Assembly: GCA_016302505.1 (NCBI GenBank)
Contig: JAEDNL010000011.1
Coordinates: forward strand, 1 to 29,363
Source: Bacilli bacterium
Lineage (GTDB): Bacteria; Bacillota_I; Bacilli_A; RF39; UBA660
Direction: 5' to 3'
DNA length: 29,363 nucleotides
This document shows, in pieces, positions 1-9,600 of the stretch. The notes under the pieces are model-generated. The model did no database searches. It was not told the DNA's origin and saw only the letters and a program-made list of their open reading frames with translations. Position 1 is the stretch's first letter, and every line of letters begins with the position of its first letter. The translations under genes were made by a program, and so were the position numbers.

Positions 1-29
1 AAGATTTTTTTTATCTTTCAATTAGTTTT

Positions 30-1574
30 TTATTTCATCCAGTTAAAACATGTTAAATCGTATCCAAAAATATTGCCCATAAATGTTATTAATGTTGGTA
101 ATAATAATATTAAAACTAAAACTATTGCCATTGTAATACATTTACTTTGTGCTTTTTTTAATGCTTCAGCATCTTTAGCAATTAATGCAGGTATTAAAGA
201 TATCATAGCATTAACTATTGCAATTATTGCACCAACTATACTTAAAACTTCAATGGCGAATTTTAATATTTTAGTAAGATTTTTACCAAGCATTTCTTCA
301 CAATTCATATCTTTTTCATCTATTCCAGGACCAGTAAAACCTTTTTCAATCCAGTCCCTTGCCGCGATCATTTCGCTTTGCGTTGAACTTATTAAGTTAT
401 TAAAATTTTGTGTTGTTTGCTCAGAAACTTTTTCAGCCATATTTAAATATTTTGCCATACATGATACTTGCTCGTCAGTAGCTCCTTTACCCTTTAAATA
501 ATTTTTTAAATGTTTAGCATAATCAGGATTTGTTGTTTGTCGTAAAGATGCTACTCCTCTTTTATAATCTCTATAATTTTCTTCATTATTCAATTCTTTT
601 CCAACTTTTGTATTATTTCCTACGCAAGCGTCAACAGCTAAATAATAAACAGTATCGTTAATTGTTTCTTGTGTAATATTTGAAGAATAAATAGATTTTT
701 TTAAAGTTTCTATATAATCTTCACAATATACAGTTCCATCTTTTGAATCATTTGGATTAATAGTTTCTTTTATAAAACTTTCTATTTTATCTTTTTCATC
801 TTTATTTTTTTCTAAAATAGAATTATATATAGAATTAGTATCACTAACAGTACCATTTTTAGTGTTTTCTTTTATTGTTGATTCAATATTTTCCTTTATA
901 TGGTTTAAATATGAATTAATTTTATCTTCAATAAACTTATCTTTACTTAAACATAGTAGTGCCATTTTAGTAGTACCACGATCAAATTTTAAATCAGTAA
1001 CTCCATCTAATTTATTACTAAATTGTATCTCTCCTCCATAATAATCAGTACTCGTACCTGAATCTACAGCAGCAAGACTATAAGAATAAACGTAATGAGC
1101 AGCATATTTTGGGCATGTTTTATCACTAAATTTATTTTTCCATGAAGATTCAAATTGTACTACAGCATAATTATCATCTTTAAAAAATCCAATACGATCT
1201 TCTATAGCATACATGTCTTCATCAGAACCGTGATAATATGCATTCTTTTCAGCATTAGTTAAATTATCTTTAGTAGAAGTAACACCATGATAAGTATTAC
1301 CAAATGCAGGCATAATATTGAAAAAATAGCCTTTAAAATTATCTGTATCATTATATTCCAAATAACAAGCTGCAACTTCTTCACCTTTTGTCCAACTCTG
1401 TTTGCCTATTTTTCCGCTAGTCACATAACTATAAACTCTTTGTAATTCAGACTTACCACACTTATAGTCATTCGCTTCCATATTCCAGCATGTACTAGCA
1501 GCAGCATCAACATTAATATCACTAAACCCAAATGCTACCACAAATATAATTAATAATTTTAATAGTTTTTTCAT
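30..1574 (-). CDS. Exported protein with a VirB2/TrbC-pilin-like C-terminal membrane hairpin; function unknown
   Basis: 514 aa. The N-terminus is a classic signal peptide: Lys-rich start, hydrophobic core LLIIFVVAFGF, then VDAAAS as the likely cleavage site. The middle is a large hydrophilic, Cys-containing ectodomain (Cys at about residues 29, 39, 70, 154 and more). The last about 80 residues hold two hydrophobic helices (around LSIVGAIIAIVNAMISLI and ITMAIVLVLILLLPTLI) joined by a charged loop, AKDAEALKKAQSK. This layout resembles VirB2/TrbC-type pilins and small anchored surface proteins of gut Bacillota. The ATG has an upstream GGGAT-type ribosome binding site and a 17-bp-spaced promoter. 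A short AAGAT/ATCTT hairpin follows the stop at the window edge. The similarity is by topology only; the ectodomain is not recognised. It could be a surface or envelope protein or part of a secretion structure. Confidence 0.75.
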   Translation of the reverse strand: MKKLLKLLIIFVVAFGFSDINVDAAASTCWNMEANDYKCGKSELQRVYSYVTSGKIGKQSWTKGEEVAACYLEYNDTDNFKGYFFNIMPAFGNTYHGVTSTKDNLTNAEKNAYYHGSDEDMYAIEDRIGFFKDDNYAVVQFESSWKNKFSDKTCPKYAAHYVYSYSLAAVDSGTSTDYYGGEIQFSNKLDGVTDLKFDRGTTKMALLCLSKDKFIEDKINSYLNHIKENIESTIKENTKNGTVSDTNSIYNSILEKNKDEKDKIESFIKETINPNDSKDGTVYCEDYIETLKKSIYSSNITQETINDTVYYLAVDACVGNNTKVGKELNNEENYRDYKRGVASLRQTTNPDYAKHLKNYLKGKGATDEQVSCMAKYLNMAEKVSEQTTQNFNNLISSTQSEMIAARDWIEKGFTGPGIDEKDMNCEEMLGKNLTKILKFAIEVLSIVGAIIAIVNAMISLIPALIAKDAEALKKAQSKCITMAIVLVLILLLPTLITFMGNIFGYDLTCFNWMK

Positions 1575-1596
1575 ATTATCCCTACTCTCTATAATT

Positions 1597-1625
1597 ATTT
1601 TATAATAAAAGAATATTTAAATCAA
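1597..1625 (-). promoter_or_regulatory. Promoter of the exported protein gene
   Basis: On the minus strand TTGATT (1620-1625) and TAAAAT (1597-1602) are separated by exactly 17 bp and lie just upstream of the ATG at 1574. The -35 overlaps the T-run that ends the yebC terminator. Confidence 0.55.
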
Positions 1626-1626
1626 T

Positions 1627-1651
1627 AAAAAAGTAGAGATTATAGCTCTAC
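1627..1651 (-). terminator. Rho-independent terminator of the recG-yebC unit
   Basis: Minus-strand hairpin GTAGAG/CTCTAC (1646-1651 with 1633-1638, 7-nt loop) followed by a run of six T. The yebC stop codon lies in the loop. Confidence 0.6.
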
Positions 1652-2353
1652 ATTATGATATACATTACTTACATCATCTAAGTCATCTAGCATAGCAAGT
1701 AACTTTTCAAATTTTTCTTTATCTTCTCCACTTAATGTAACACTATCTTTTGAGAAATATGAAATTTCATCAAGTTCAAATGTTATACCTGGAAATGTTG
1801 TTTCTAAAGCTTTTTTAGCATTATTTAAATCTTGTACTTCAGTATAAACTACTATCATATCATTTTCATTTTCAATATCATTTACATCAACATCTGCATT
1901 AATTAATGCATCCATTACTTCTTCTTCTGTGTGGTCTTTAATACCGATAACACCTAAATGTTCATACATAAAGCTAACTGAACCTTGACTAGCCATTTTA
2001 GCTCCACATTTATTAAATACTGTTTTAACAAAACTAATTGTTCTATTAGAATTATCAGTAAGACATTTAATAATTAATGAACTTCCTCCTTGAGCAAATG
2101 CTTCATATTCTACAGTTTCATAATTTTCTGAAACTCCTTTTTTAACTTTTTCAATATTTCTATTTATAACATCTGCTGGTACTTGTTCTTTCTTTGCTTT
2201 TTCAATTACTCTTCTTAATACATCATTACTTGTAGGATCTGGATTTCCTTTAGCTGCTTGATATATTTCTTTTGCATATATTGAATATAATTTTGATTTT
2301 TTAGCGGCAGTTGCTGCCATTGCTTTAGCTCTTACTTCATGTGCTCTTCCCAT
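1640..2353 (-). CDS. yebC: YebC/PmpR family protein (translation factor/transcriptional regulator family)
   Basis: 237 aa, the usual family length. The N-terminus carries the family signature MGRAHEVRAKAMAATAAKKS, and the sequence GSVSFMYEHLGVI in the second domain is typical. Members were described as DNA-binding regulators, and more recent work ties YebC-type proteins to ribosome function at proline-rich stretches; which applies here cannot be told from sequence. The ATG is preceded by AAGGAG 9 nt upstream, and the start lies only 13 bp after the recG stop, so it is probably co-transcribed with recG. Confidence 0.95.
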   Translation of the reverse strand: MGRAHEVRAKAMAATAAKKSKLYSIYAKEIYQAAKGNPDPTSNDVLRRVIEKAKKEQVPADVINRNIEKVKKGVSENYETVEYEAFAQGGSSLIIKCLTDNSNRTISFVKTVFNKCGAKMASQGSVSFMYEHLGVIGIKDHTEEEVMDALINADVDVNDIENENDMIVVYTEVQDLNNAKKALETTFPGITFELDEISYFSKDSVTLSGEDKEKFEKLLAMLDDLDDVSNVYHNVEL

Positions 2354-2366
2354 TTCTTATCACTCC

Positions 2367-4367
2367 TTAATCTAAATTAGTCATTTCACTTATTATTTTA
2401 GCATATTCTTTATAGTTTTCAAAACCATTATCTTTATTTTCTAACAAAAATTCTTTTGAATCATCTCTTGCTTGTAATAAAATTTTCATATCAGCATGGA
2501 TATTAGCGACTTTAAATGACATATCTCCACTTTGTTTAACGCCAAATAAATCACCTTCTCCTCTCATCTCATAATCTTTTTCAGTAATATAGAACCCATC
2601 ATTTGATTCACATAATACTTGAAGTCTCTTACAAGATTCATCTCCTATTAATACACAAGTTGAATCATATTCATTTCTACCTACTCTTCCTCTTAACTGA
2701 TGAAGTGTAGCAAGGCCAAATCTTTCAGCATCATATATAACCATCATAGTGGCATTTTTAACATCAATACCTACTTCTATTACTGTTGTTGATATTAATA
2801 CATCTATTTTTCCACTTTTAAATTCTTCCATTATTTTATCTTTATCAGCTTTTGATAATTTTCCATGTAATATCGCAGATTTAACTTCTTTTTTAAAATA
2901 TAAATCTATATTTCTTTTAATTTCATTTACAGTAGTTAAATCTATTACATCACTTTCTTCTATTAATGGAGAAACTACATATACTTGATGATGCTTATCT
3001 ATTTCATCTTTCATAAGTTCATAAACACTTACTAATTCTTTATCATTTTTAATAATTGTTTTGATTTCTTTTCTTCCTTTAGGTTTAGTTTTAATATTAG
3101 ATATATCCATATCACCATATATTGTTAAAGCAAATGTTCTTGGTATAGGTGTTGCTGACATATAAAGAGTATCTGGAAGTAATCCTTTATTTTTTAAATT
3201 AGCTCTTTGATTAACACCAAATCTATGTTGTTCATCTGTTATAACAAGACCAAGATTCTTAAATACAACATTTTCACTTAATAAAGCGTGAGTTCCAATT
3301 ATAAAATCAATTTTACCATTTTCTAACTTCTCTACTATATCATCTTTCTCTTTCTTTTTCATACTACCAACAAGTAAAGCAACTCTAATATTAGTAGATT
3401 CTAGTATTGTTTTAATTGTCTCATAATGTTGATATGCTAATACTTCAGTAGGTGCCATTAATGCAGTTTGATACTTTGCTAAATGATTTATATATGCTGC
3501 TATTATAGAAATAATAGTTTTACCAGAACCAACATCTCCCTGAAGCATTCTATTCATTCTTTTACTTGATGTCATATCATTATATATGTCCTCAACAGCT
3601 TTATTTTGATCATTAGTAAGTTCAAATGGAAGTGTTCTTATAAAATAATTAACATCCTCAGGATCAATATTTCTAATATAACCTGTTTTACTTATTTTAT
3701 TTACTTCTTTTAAATAATTTATTTTAAACATGAATAAAAATAATTCTTCATATTTTAATTTTATCAATGCTTTTTTAACATCTTCTTTACAAGTAGGATT
3801 ATGCATTAAATTAACTGCATCTTTTTTTGAAATAAATTTATATTTATCATTTAAATAATCGGGTACATAATCAATATATTTATCATATTTTAAAAGTGCT
3901 TCATTTATTGCTTTTTTTAATGTTTTAGAAGTTAAACCACTTGTTAAATGATAAACTGTTTCTATAGAACCTGTTTTAATTTTTTCGAATTTTATGTCTG
4001 ATGCAATTACAGTATTTTTTAAAGCATCATATTTTCCTATTACTGTTATTGTTGTTCCTGGTTTTAATTGTGTTTTTAGAAATGCTCTATTAAAAATCAT
4101 TATAGCTATCATTTTCTTATTAGACATTGCTCTAAACATTAGAGATGTCATATTAGCTCTAAAACGTCTTGTTAGAGGTACTGAATCAACTATACATTCT
4201 ATTATTACATTTTGTTTATCTTCTGCTTGTTTAATATCATTTAATACTATTAAGTCATGTCTATACGGATAATAAGAAACTAAATCTTCAATAGTATTAA
4301 TATTAATATTTTTTAAACTTTCTAATGTTTTCGGACCAAGTCCTTTAATAGATGATAATTCTTCCAC
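2367..4367 (-). CDS. recG: ATP-dependent DNA helicase RecG
   Basis: 666 aa, slightly shorter than the usual 680-690. It has an N-terminal wedge/OB domain (about residues 50-150) that binds branched DNA, then a superfamily 2 helicase core: Walker A GDVGSGKT with the lysine at residue 283, the DEQH box in ITDEQHRFG, SATPIPRT, and the C-terminal helicase motif QLRGRVGRN. RecG remodels stalled replication forks and Holliday junctions. The start is a GTG with GGAGGTG placed 5 nt upstream, the only well-placed ribosome binding site. yebC follows 13 bp downstream. An extended -10 promoter lies upstream at 4395-4403. Confidence 0.97.
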   Translation of the reverse strand: MEELSSIKGLGPKTLESLKNININTIEDLVSYYPYRHDLIVLNDIKQAEDKQNVIIECIVDSVPLTRRFRANMTSLMFRAMSNKKMIAIMIFNRAFLKTQLKPGTTITVIGKYDALKNTVIASDIKFEKIKTGSIETVYHLTSGLTSKTLKKAINEALLKYDKYIDYVPDYLNDKYKFISKKDAVNLMHNPTCKEDVKKALIKLKYEELFLFMFKINYLKEVNKISKTGYIRNIDPEDVNYFIRTLPFELTNDQNKAVEDIYNDMTSSKRMNRMLQGDVGSGKTIISIIAAYINHLAKYQTALMAPTEVLAYQHYETIKTILESTNIRVALLVGSMKKKEKDDIVEKLENGKIDFIIGTHALLSENVVFKNLGLVITDEQHRFGVNQRANLKNKGLLPDTLYMSATPIPRTFALTIYGDMDISNIKTKPKGRKEIKTIIKNDKELVSVYELMKDEIDKHHQVYVVSPLIEESDVIDLTTVNEIKRNIDLYFKKEVKSAILHGKLSKADKDKIMEEFKSGKIDVLISTTVIEVGIDVKNATMMVIYDAERFGLATLHQLRGRVGRNEYDSTCVLIGDESCKRLQVLCESNDGFYITEKDYEMRGEGDLFGVKQSGDMSFKVANIHADMKILLQARDDSKEFLLENKDNGFENYKEYAKIISEMTNLD

Positions 4368-4394
4368 AATACACCTCCAAGTAAATTCTTACAT

Positions 4395-4403
4395 ATTATA
4401 TCA
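4395..4403 (-). promoter_or_regulatory. Extended -10 promoter of recG
   Basis: Minus strand reads TGA-TATAAT, a perfect TGn-extended -10, about 28 bp before the GTG. No good -35 is visible at 17 bp (TTTCAA). Confidence 0.5.
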
Positions 4404-4424
4404 CACATTTAAGTTTTTTGAAAT

Positions 4425-4465
4425 GAAAAAAGGAATTTTTATAGTTTTTTTATCTATACATTCCT
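4425..4465 (-). terminator. Terminator after the HopA1-like gene
   Basis: Minus-strand stem AGGAAT/ATTCCT (4460-4465 with 4431-4436) with an inner CTATA/TATAG pairing, followed by a T-run at 4430-4425. It overlaps the last codons of the upstream gene and separates it from recG. Confidence 0.55.
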
Positions 4466-5805
4466 CTTTCACTAATTGACTCATATATCATATTTTCTAA
4501 ATCAGATGCATTCGATGATATTGAAAAATTAAATCTATCAATTGAATTATTTGTCGATTCAATATTAACATTATTTATAAAGGCTTCTCTATAATCTTTG
4601 TCCATTTGATATAAGTATTGTGATAATTCTTTTAATATATCCATCAAGTATCTTGGACTATCTATTTCCTCACTTTTAAATTCTCCATTAGATCTTGCTA
4701 TAATATCAAGATTTTTATCAAGATTCATCATCATTTTAGAATAAACATTTGCTGAAAAAGTAACATTTAATAATTCATCATGAGTAAATCCTAATTCATT
4801 TGATGCTTCTTTTTCATTAGTTTTAGTTGTTAACAATACAAATTTTTCTCTCATCTTTTCAATATAATTATCTTTTGCTTTTAATGCTAAAAATTCATAT
4901 AAAGACATATTCATTCCATGATAATCTAGTTTCCTATTTTTATTTTTTCTTATATAATTTACTGTTGTACTATTTATACATGTTGATATTAAGTTGCATC
5001 TTAATTGAAAATAATCTTGATAAGGTAACCCATCTTTTATTTGATTATTTGTACCATAACTTAATCCATCACTAATTTTACCAGTTAGTAAAGGTACATC
5101 TTTATTTATATTTATAAGATATGGATATTTTTCTTTTATTTGTTCAATAATATTAATATATTTTATTAAATGTTTTGAATCAGCATATATTTGAAATTCA
5201 TCATCTCTATGTCCTGCTAATATAAATTTAAAATTATATGGAAGTTGTTCTTGATCACATATTTTAACAAATGTCACTGCAAAATTATATATTTGATCTT
5301 TATTTACATTTACAAATAGTATATGATTTTCATCCATATGTTTATTTTTATAATTAAAAACATCTTCACTTATGCATGAATACCATTTTCCTTTACTATT
5401 TCTATCCCATCTAAAGACACTAAGTTCAAAATTTTCTCTACTTTTATATAGGTTTTCAGTTATTTGGCTATACTTACCTGTCATTATTTTATCTACATCT
5501 TCTTTAGTTTGAGGATTAGGTGCCCATTTTAAGTATTCAATTAATCCAGTAATATTATTGTGTGGAAAAATACCTGCTATTTTTTCTTTACCATAGTGTA
5601 TCAATCTATCTTTCCAATTATTATACATAAATACATAAAATTTATTAAATACATCTTCATTATTAATTTTTTTATCTCGAGATATATTTAAAAGTTCATC
5701 ATAAAAACTTCTACCATTAATAGACTTAGAATATGACTCAAATACTTTCATTAAAGTGTTATCATCATTTAAAGGATTTTGTATTTTATGACACATTAGT
5801 TCCAT
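4450..5805 (-). CDS. Unknown protein with a HopA1-like segment
   Basis: 451 aa from the chosen ATG at 5805, which has GGGAG 5 nt upstream; a GTG four codons earlier lacks a site. There is no signal peptide or membrane segment. The middle (about residues 155-290) has a pattern like the HopA1 effector family: a strand HILFVNVNKDQIYNF, then FKFILAGHRDDEFQIYAD where that family has an RRDxxVLY-type strand, then DVPLLTGKISDGLSYG and a DYFQLRCNLI helix, matching the family's xPxFTxPLxxGxxxAxxP...SFGxHR ending. HopA1-like domains occur in type III effectors and in class V lanthipeptide enzymes. No lanthipeptide precursor or partner kinase was seen nearby, so the role here is unknown and the family call is tentative. 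Confidence 0.65.
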   Translation of the reverse strand: MELMCHKIQNPLNDDNTLMKVFESYSKSINGRSFYDELLNISRDKKINNEDVFNKFYVFMYNNWKDRLIHYGKEKIAGIFPHNNITGLIEYLKWAPNPQTKEDVDKIMTGKYSQITENLYKSRENFELSVFRWDRNSKGKWYSCISEDVFNYKNKHMDENHILFVNVNKDQIYNFAVTFVKICDQEQLPYNFKFILAGHRDDEFQIYADSKHLIKYINIIEQIKEKYPYLININKDVPLLTGKISDGLSYGTNNQIKDGLPYQDYFQLRCNLISTCINSTTVNYIRKNKNRKLDYHGMNMSLYEFLALKAKDNYIEKMREKFVLLTTKTNEKEASNELGFTHDELLNVTFSANVYSKMMMNLDKNLDIIARSNGEFKSEEIDSPRYLMDILKELSQYLYQMDKDYREAFINNVNIESTNNSIDRFNFSISSNASDLENMIYESISERGMYR

Positions 5806-5829
5806 AATAACTCCCACTACTATACACTG

Positions 5830-5838
5830 ATTATATCA
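5830..5838 (-). promoter_or_regulatory. Extended -10 promoter of the HopA1-like gene
   Basis: Minus strand reads TGA-TATAAT about 25 bp upstream of the ATG at 5805, with AT-rich DNA upstream and no clear -35. Confidence 0.5.
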
Positions 5839-5882
5839 CATAAATTAAAAATATAAAAAAAATATTTTTTTTAAAAATAGAC

Positions 5883-5911
5883 TTGACAAACGATCACTTT
5901 TACTTTAGTAT
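5883..5911 (+). promoter_or_regulatory. Promoter of a putative small RNA
   Basis: Plus strand TTGACA (5883-5888), 17-bp spacer, TAGTAT (5906-5911). The -35 is perfect and the -10 matches 4 of 6. There is no plus-strand gene within reach, only the structured region 5918-6052. Confidence 0.5.
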
Positions 5912-5917
5912 ATAGAC

Positions 5918-6052
5918 TTACCAATTCACTATTAGGCGAATTGGTGCTAGTATCACACTAGCCAACCCCTTTTTATTCTTTTTTCCGGACTGTTTCCAGG
6001 GGGGACAGTCCTATTTTATTGCAATAAAAAACTAGGCAAAAACCTAGTTTTT
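5918..6052 (+). ncRNA. Putative structured small RNA of about 135 nt, family not recognised
   Basis: Downstream of a good plus-strand promoter come three hairpins and a terminator. Hairpin 1 is ACCAATTC (5920-5927) with GAATTGGT (5938-5945). Hairpin 2 is GCTAGT (5946-5951) with ACTAGC (5957-5962), and can be extended by pairing TTG with CAA at the cost of hairpin 1. A single-stranded CCCC plus T-rich stretch follows (5966-5985). Hairpin 3 is GGACTGT (5987-5993) with ACAGTCC (6005-6011) around a loop holding six G. The last is AAACTAGG/CCTAGTTT plus eight T. GC content is well above the surroundings. It has no match to the conserved cores of SRP RNA, 6S RNA, tmRNA or RNase P that I can recognise. 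The C-rich linker could pair with G-rich ribosome binding sites. It could instead be a cis element read from the minus strand. Confidence 0.45.
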
Positions 6053-6053
6053 T
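6026..6053. terminator. Bidirectional terminator
   Basis: Stem AAACTAGG (6029-6036) with CCTAGTTT (6043-6050), loop CAAAAA. Eight T follow on the plus strand and a TTTTTT run on the minus strand, so it can end both the putative small RNA and the 160-aa gene. Confidence 0.75.
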
Positions 6054-6536
6054 TTACATAGTAACACTTTTCATTTCGTTAGAATCATATATAGAAACAA
6101 GTTCATTTAATAATTCAGTTGCACTATTTTCTTCACTTATATAATTAGCCGCCATAGTAAGTTCATTTTTATTTTTACAAACACTATTATATTTTTCTAA
6201 AAATTCTTCAACTTGTTCTTCACTCATGCCACATTCTTCAATTAAAAATGAAATTCTATCATCAGATTTTTCTATTTTTTTAGCAATATATTTTTTTTCC
6301 ATTTGAATAATTACTTCTTCTTGTAAATAAACTCCTGACATTATATTATCAACAATTTCATTCATTAATGTTGATTGATTTGATGGGTCTACTTCCATTG
6401 ACATTGCTTTTTCTTCATCATTTTTTAGTTTGTTATATTCTTCACATAATACTTCTGCTTGAAATTTTTTAAGTCCATAAGAATTACATAATTCTTCAAT
6501 ATTATTTGATTTTAATAAATCAATTATTTCTTTCAT
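6054..6536 (-). CDS. Small acidic helical protein, unknown
   Basis: 160 aa, strongly acidic, predicted mostly helical, without signal peptide, membrane segment or cysteine cluster (two isolated Cys in the N-terminal quarter, two further on). It seems to have two similar helical halves: LKKFQAEVLCEEYNKL and MSEEQVEEFLEKYNSV both read as a helix with a conserved EEY/EKYN pattern. I recognise no family. The ATG has GGAGG 6 nt upstream. It lies 73 bp after nifJ and ends at a strong terminator, so it may be the last gene of the nifJ transcript, or may use its own TATACT-like -10 in that gap. Confidence 0.7.
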   Translation of the reverse strand: MKEIIDLLKSNNIEELCNSYGLKKFQAEVLCEEYNKLKNDEEKAMSMEVDPSNQSTLMNEIVDNIMSGVYLQEEVIIQMEKKYIAKKIEKSDDRISFLIEECGMSEEQVEEFLEKYNSVCKNKNELTMAANYISEENSATELLNELVSIYDSNEMKSVTM

Positions 6537-6546
6537 AAGTGCCTCC

Positions 6547-6610
6547 GTTTACACTACTAGTATAATATTTTAATTAGAATTATTCAATTATTTTTTTTAA
6601 AAGTGTAAAC
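6547..6610. repeat. 9-bp perfect inverted repeat in the nifJ to 160-aa gene gap
   Basis: GTTTACACT (6547-6555) and AGTGTAAAC (6602-6610) are perfect reverse complements about 46 nt apart. One arm touches the nifJ stop codon and the other abuts the GGAGG of the next gene. There is no T-run, so it is not a normal terminator. Confidence 0.5.
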
Positions 6611-9600
6611 TATTTATTTTCTAAATCTTTAAAATAGTTATACCTTTTCTTTGAAAAATTTACATTTTCTTCATATAAATTTTCAAATTCTTCTTCATTT
6701 TTAACCTCTAAATTTTTATATCTTAATTCTCTTCTAAACACCGCATCATAATTAGTAAAATCTGGTTCTTTTGAATCAACTGTTAATTTATCTTCAATAG
6801 GATTATATCTCATAAGTAAATTATAACCTATATCAACAAGTAATTTTTGTTCATCTAGTGAATTATTAAGACCTCCATATATTCCTTGTTCTATACATGT
6901 ACTGTAAGCAATTATTAGTGAAGGTCCATCATGCTCTTTTGCTTCTTTAATTGCTTTTATTGCTTGCATAGGATTTGCACCCATAGAAATACTTGCAACA
7001 TATACATTTGGTATAGACATTGCTATTTTAAATAAGTCTTTTTTATTTTCAAGTTTACCACTTGCTGAGAATTCAGCTACTGAACCAACTCTAGTTGATT
7101 TAGATTTTTGTCCTCCAGTATTTGAATATACTTCAGTATCAAGTACCATTATATTAATATTTTCATTACTATGAAGAACATGGTCAAGACCTCCATATCC
7201 TATATCATAAGCCCAGCCATCTCCTCCTATAATCCATACACTTCTACTTGGAATATAATCAAGTAATTCTCTTAATTCTTTTGGAATATCACTTTTTGAT
7301 AATTTATCTTTAATCGCAAAAGTTAAATCATCATCATCCATATTATCTATCCATTCTTTGAAAGTTGCTTTTATTTCAGGATCTACTATATCTCTTGTTT
7401 CATACATTATTTTTTTAATTCTTTGTCTTGTATTTTTATAAGAATTATATATGCCAAATCCAAATTCAGCATTATCTTCAAATAATGAATTCATCCATGG
7501 AATTTTATATGGTGTTAGTGGCAAAGATGCTCCATAAATAGATGAACATCCTGTAGCGTTAGCTATAACCATATTTTTACCATAAAGCATTGTTAATAAT
7601 TTAATATATCCAGCCTCACCACAACCAGCACATGCTCCTGAAAACTCAAAATATGGTTTTTGAAATCCAATTCCTTTAACAGTATATTTATTAAATGGAG
7701 TTATATTCTCATGATTATCAAATAAATAATCTGCTATTCTATCTTTTCTTTCGCTATATTTTCCCTCGATAAGTGCCTTCTCTTCATGTTTACCTGGACA
7801 TGCTTGCATACAAAGTCCACAGCCTGTGCAGTTAGATTCTGATATTGCCATATAGAAATTTTTATCTTTTTCTCCAAGACTTTCTATTGTTTCAACTTTA
7901 TCTATATGAGATTCAATAAGCTCATTATCAGTAAGTGAAAATGGTCTTATACATGCATGTGGACAAACAAATGCACATTGATTACATTCTATACAATTAT
8001 CTTTACACCATTTTGGCACAAATGATGATATTTTTCTTTTATCGCTAGAGGCAGTCCCTCCTTCAAAAGTACCATCTTTATATTTTTCAAAGTCTGATAC
8101 TGAAAGCATATTTCCTCTAAGTTTTAACATTTCATTAGTTATATTTTTACTATTATTATTTTCATAACTAAGAGTAAATATTTTATTATCAATTTCCTCT
8201 AAATAATTATTTGCTTCATCAATCGCATCTATATTATTTTGTACTACTTTATTACCCTTATTTGAATAAGTTTTTTCAACTAATTTTTTAAAGTCATTTA
8301 TTTCACCACTTGAATATCCTACAATCTTAATCATATAAGAACACATAATATTATTGATTTTACCTTTTAATGAATATTTATCATTTAACTCATCTAAATT
8401 AGCAATATAAACTTTAATATTTTTGTTTAATATTTCTTTTTTATTATCATTATTTATTAATTCATTTAATTCTTTATCATTTTTATTGCTAGATATTAGA
8501 AGTGTTCCATCTTTCTTTATATCTTTTAAACAATAATATCTATTTAGATATATGTCTTTAGATACTATAATAAAATCTGGATTTGTCAAAAAATAAGGTG
8601 CTTTTATTTTAGATGGTCCAACTCTTAAATGTGAGATTGTAACTCCTCCACTTTTTTTAGAATCGTATTCAAAATAACCTTGTACATAAACATTATCTCT
8701 TTGACCTAAAACTTTCATAAAGTTCTTAGAAGCTCCAACCATACCATCAGAACCAAATCCATATACTTTAATTTCTTTATAATCTTTTTCTATATTTATT
8801 TCTACTGGTTCTAAACTTAAATGAGTAACATCATCATTAATGCCAATTGTAAAATTATCTTTTGGTTCATTTAATGAAATATTTTCATAAACAGCATTTA
8901 TATCTTTTAATGAGACATCTTTAGAAGATAAACCATATCTTCCTCCATAAACTCTAATATTTCTTGTTTTAACAGCTTCAATTATATCTAAACATAATGG
9001 TTCTTTTACACTTCCAGGTTCTTTAGTTCTATCTAACACAGCAATAACTTCTGTAGACATAGGTAATTCTTTAAGTAAATATTCTTTTGAAAATGGCCTA
9101 TATAAATGAACTTCAACCACACCAACTTTATCTCCTTGATTATTTAATTTATCAACAACTGTTCTAATTGTATCACAAACACTACCCATCGCAATAATAA
9201 CCTTAGTAGCATATTTATGTCCATAATAATTAAATGGTTTATAATTAGTACCTGCTAACTTATTAATCTTTTCCATATTCTTTAATACTACCAAAGGCAT
9301 TTTATCATAATATGTATTTCTAACTTCAGTATTTTGGAAATAAACATCTCCCGTTTGAGAAGTACCACGAGTTATTTTTTTTCCAATATTCAATGCTCTA
9401 TTTTTAAATTCGTATATTTTATCATAATTAATTAAATTTCTAATTTCTCCTTCATTAACAAGAGAAACTTTATTAAGTTCATGACTTGTTCTAAAACCAT
9501 CAAAGAAATGTAAAAATGGTAAAGAACCATCAAGTGCAGATAAATGACTAACTATTGACATATAATAAGCATCTTCCACAGAAGATGATGCAAGCATACA

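Noticed and set aside
73..501. Plus-strand frames of 60-140 codons inside the large genes, including 73-501, 26305-26679 and others
   Set aside because: They lie antisense to genes with clear domains or full frames, lack ribosome binding sites, and reflect the AT-rich composition.
5918..6052. Identity as SRP RNA, 6S RNA or tmRNA
   Set aside because: The SRP GGAAGC core, the long rod with central bubble of 6S, and the tRNA-like ends of tmRNA are absent.
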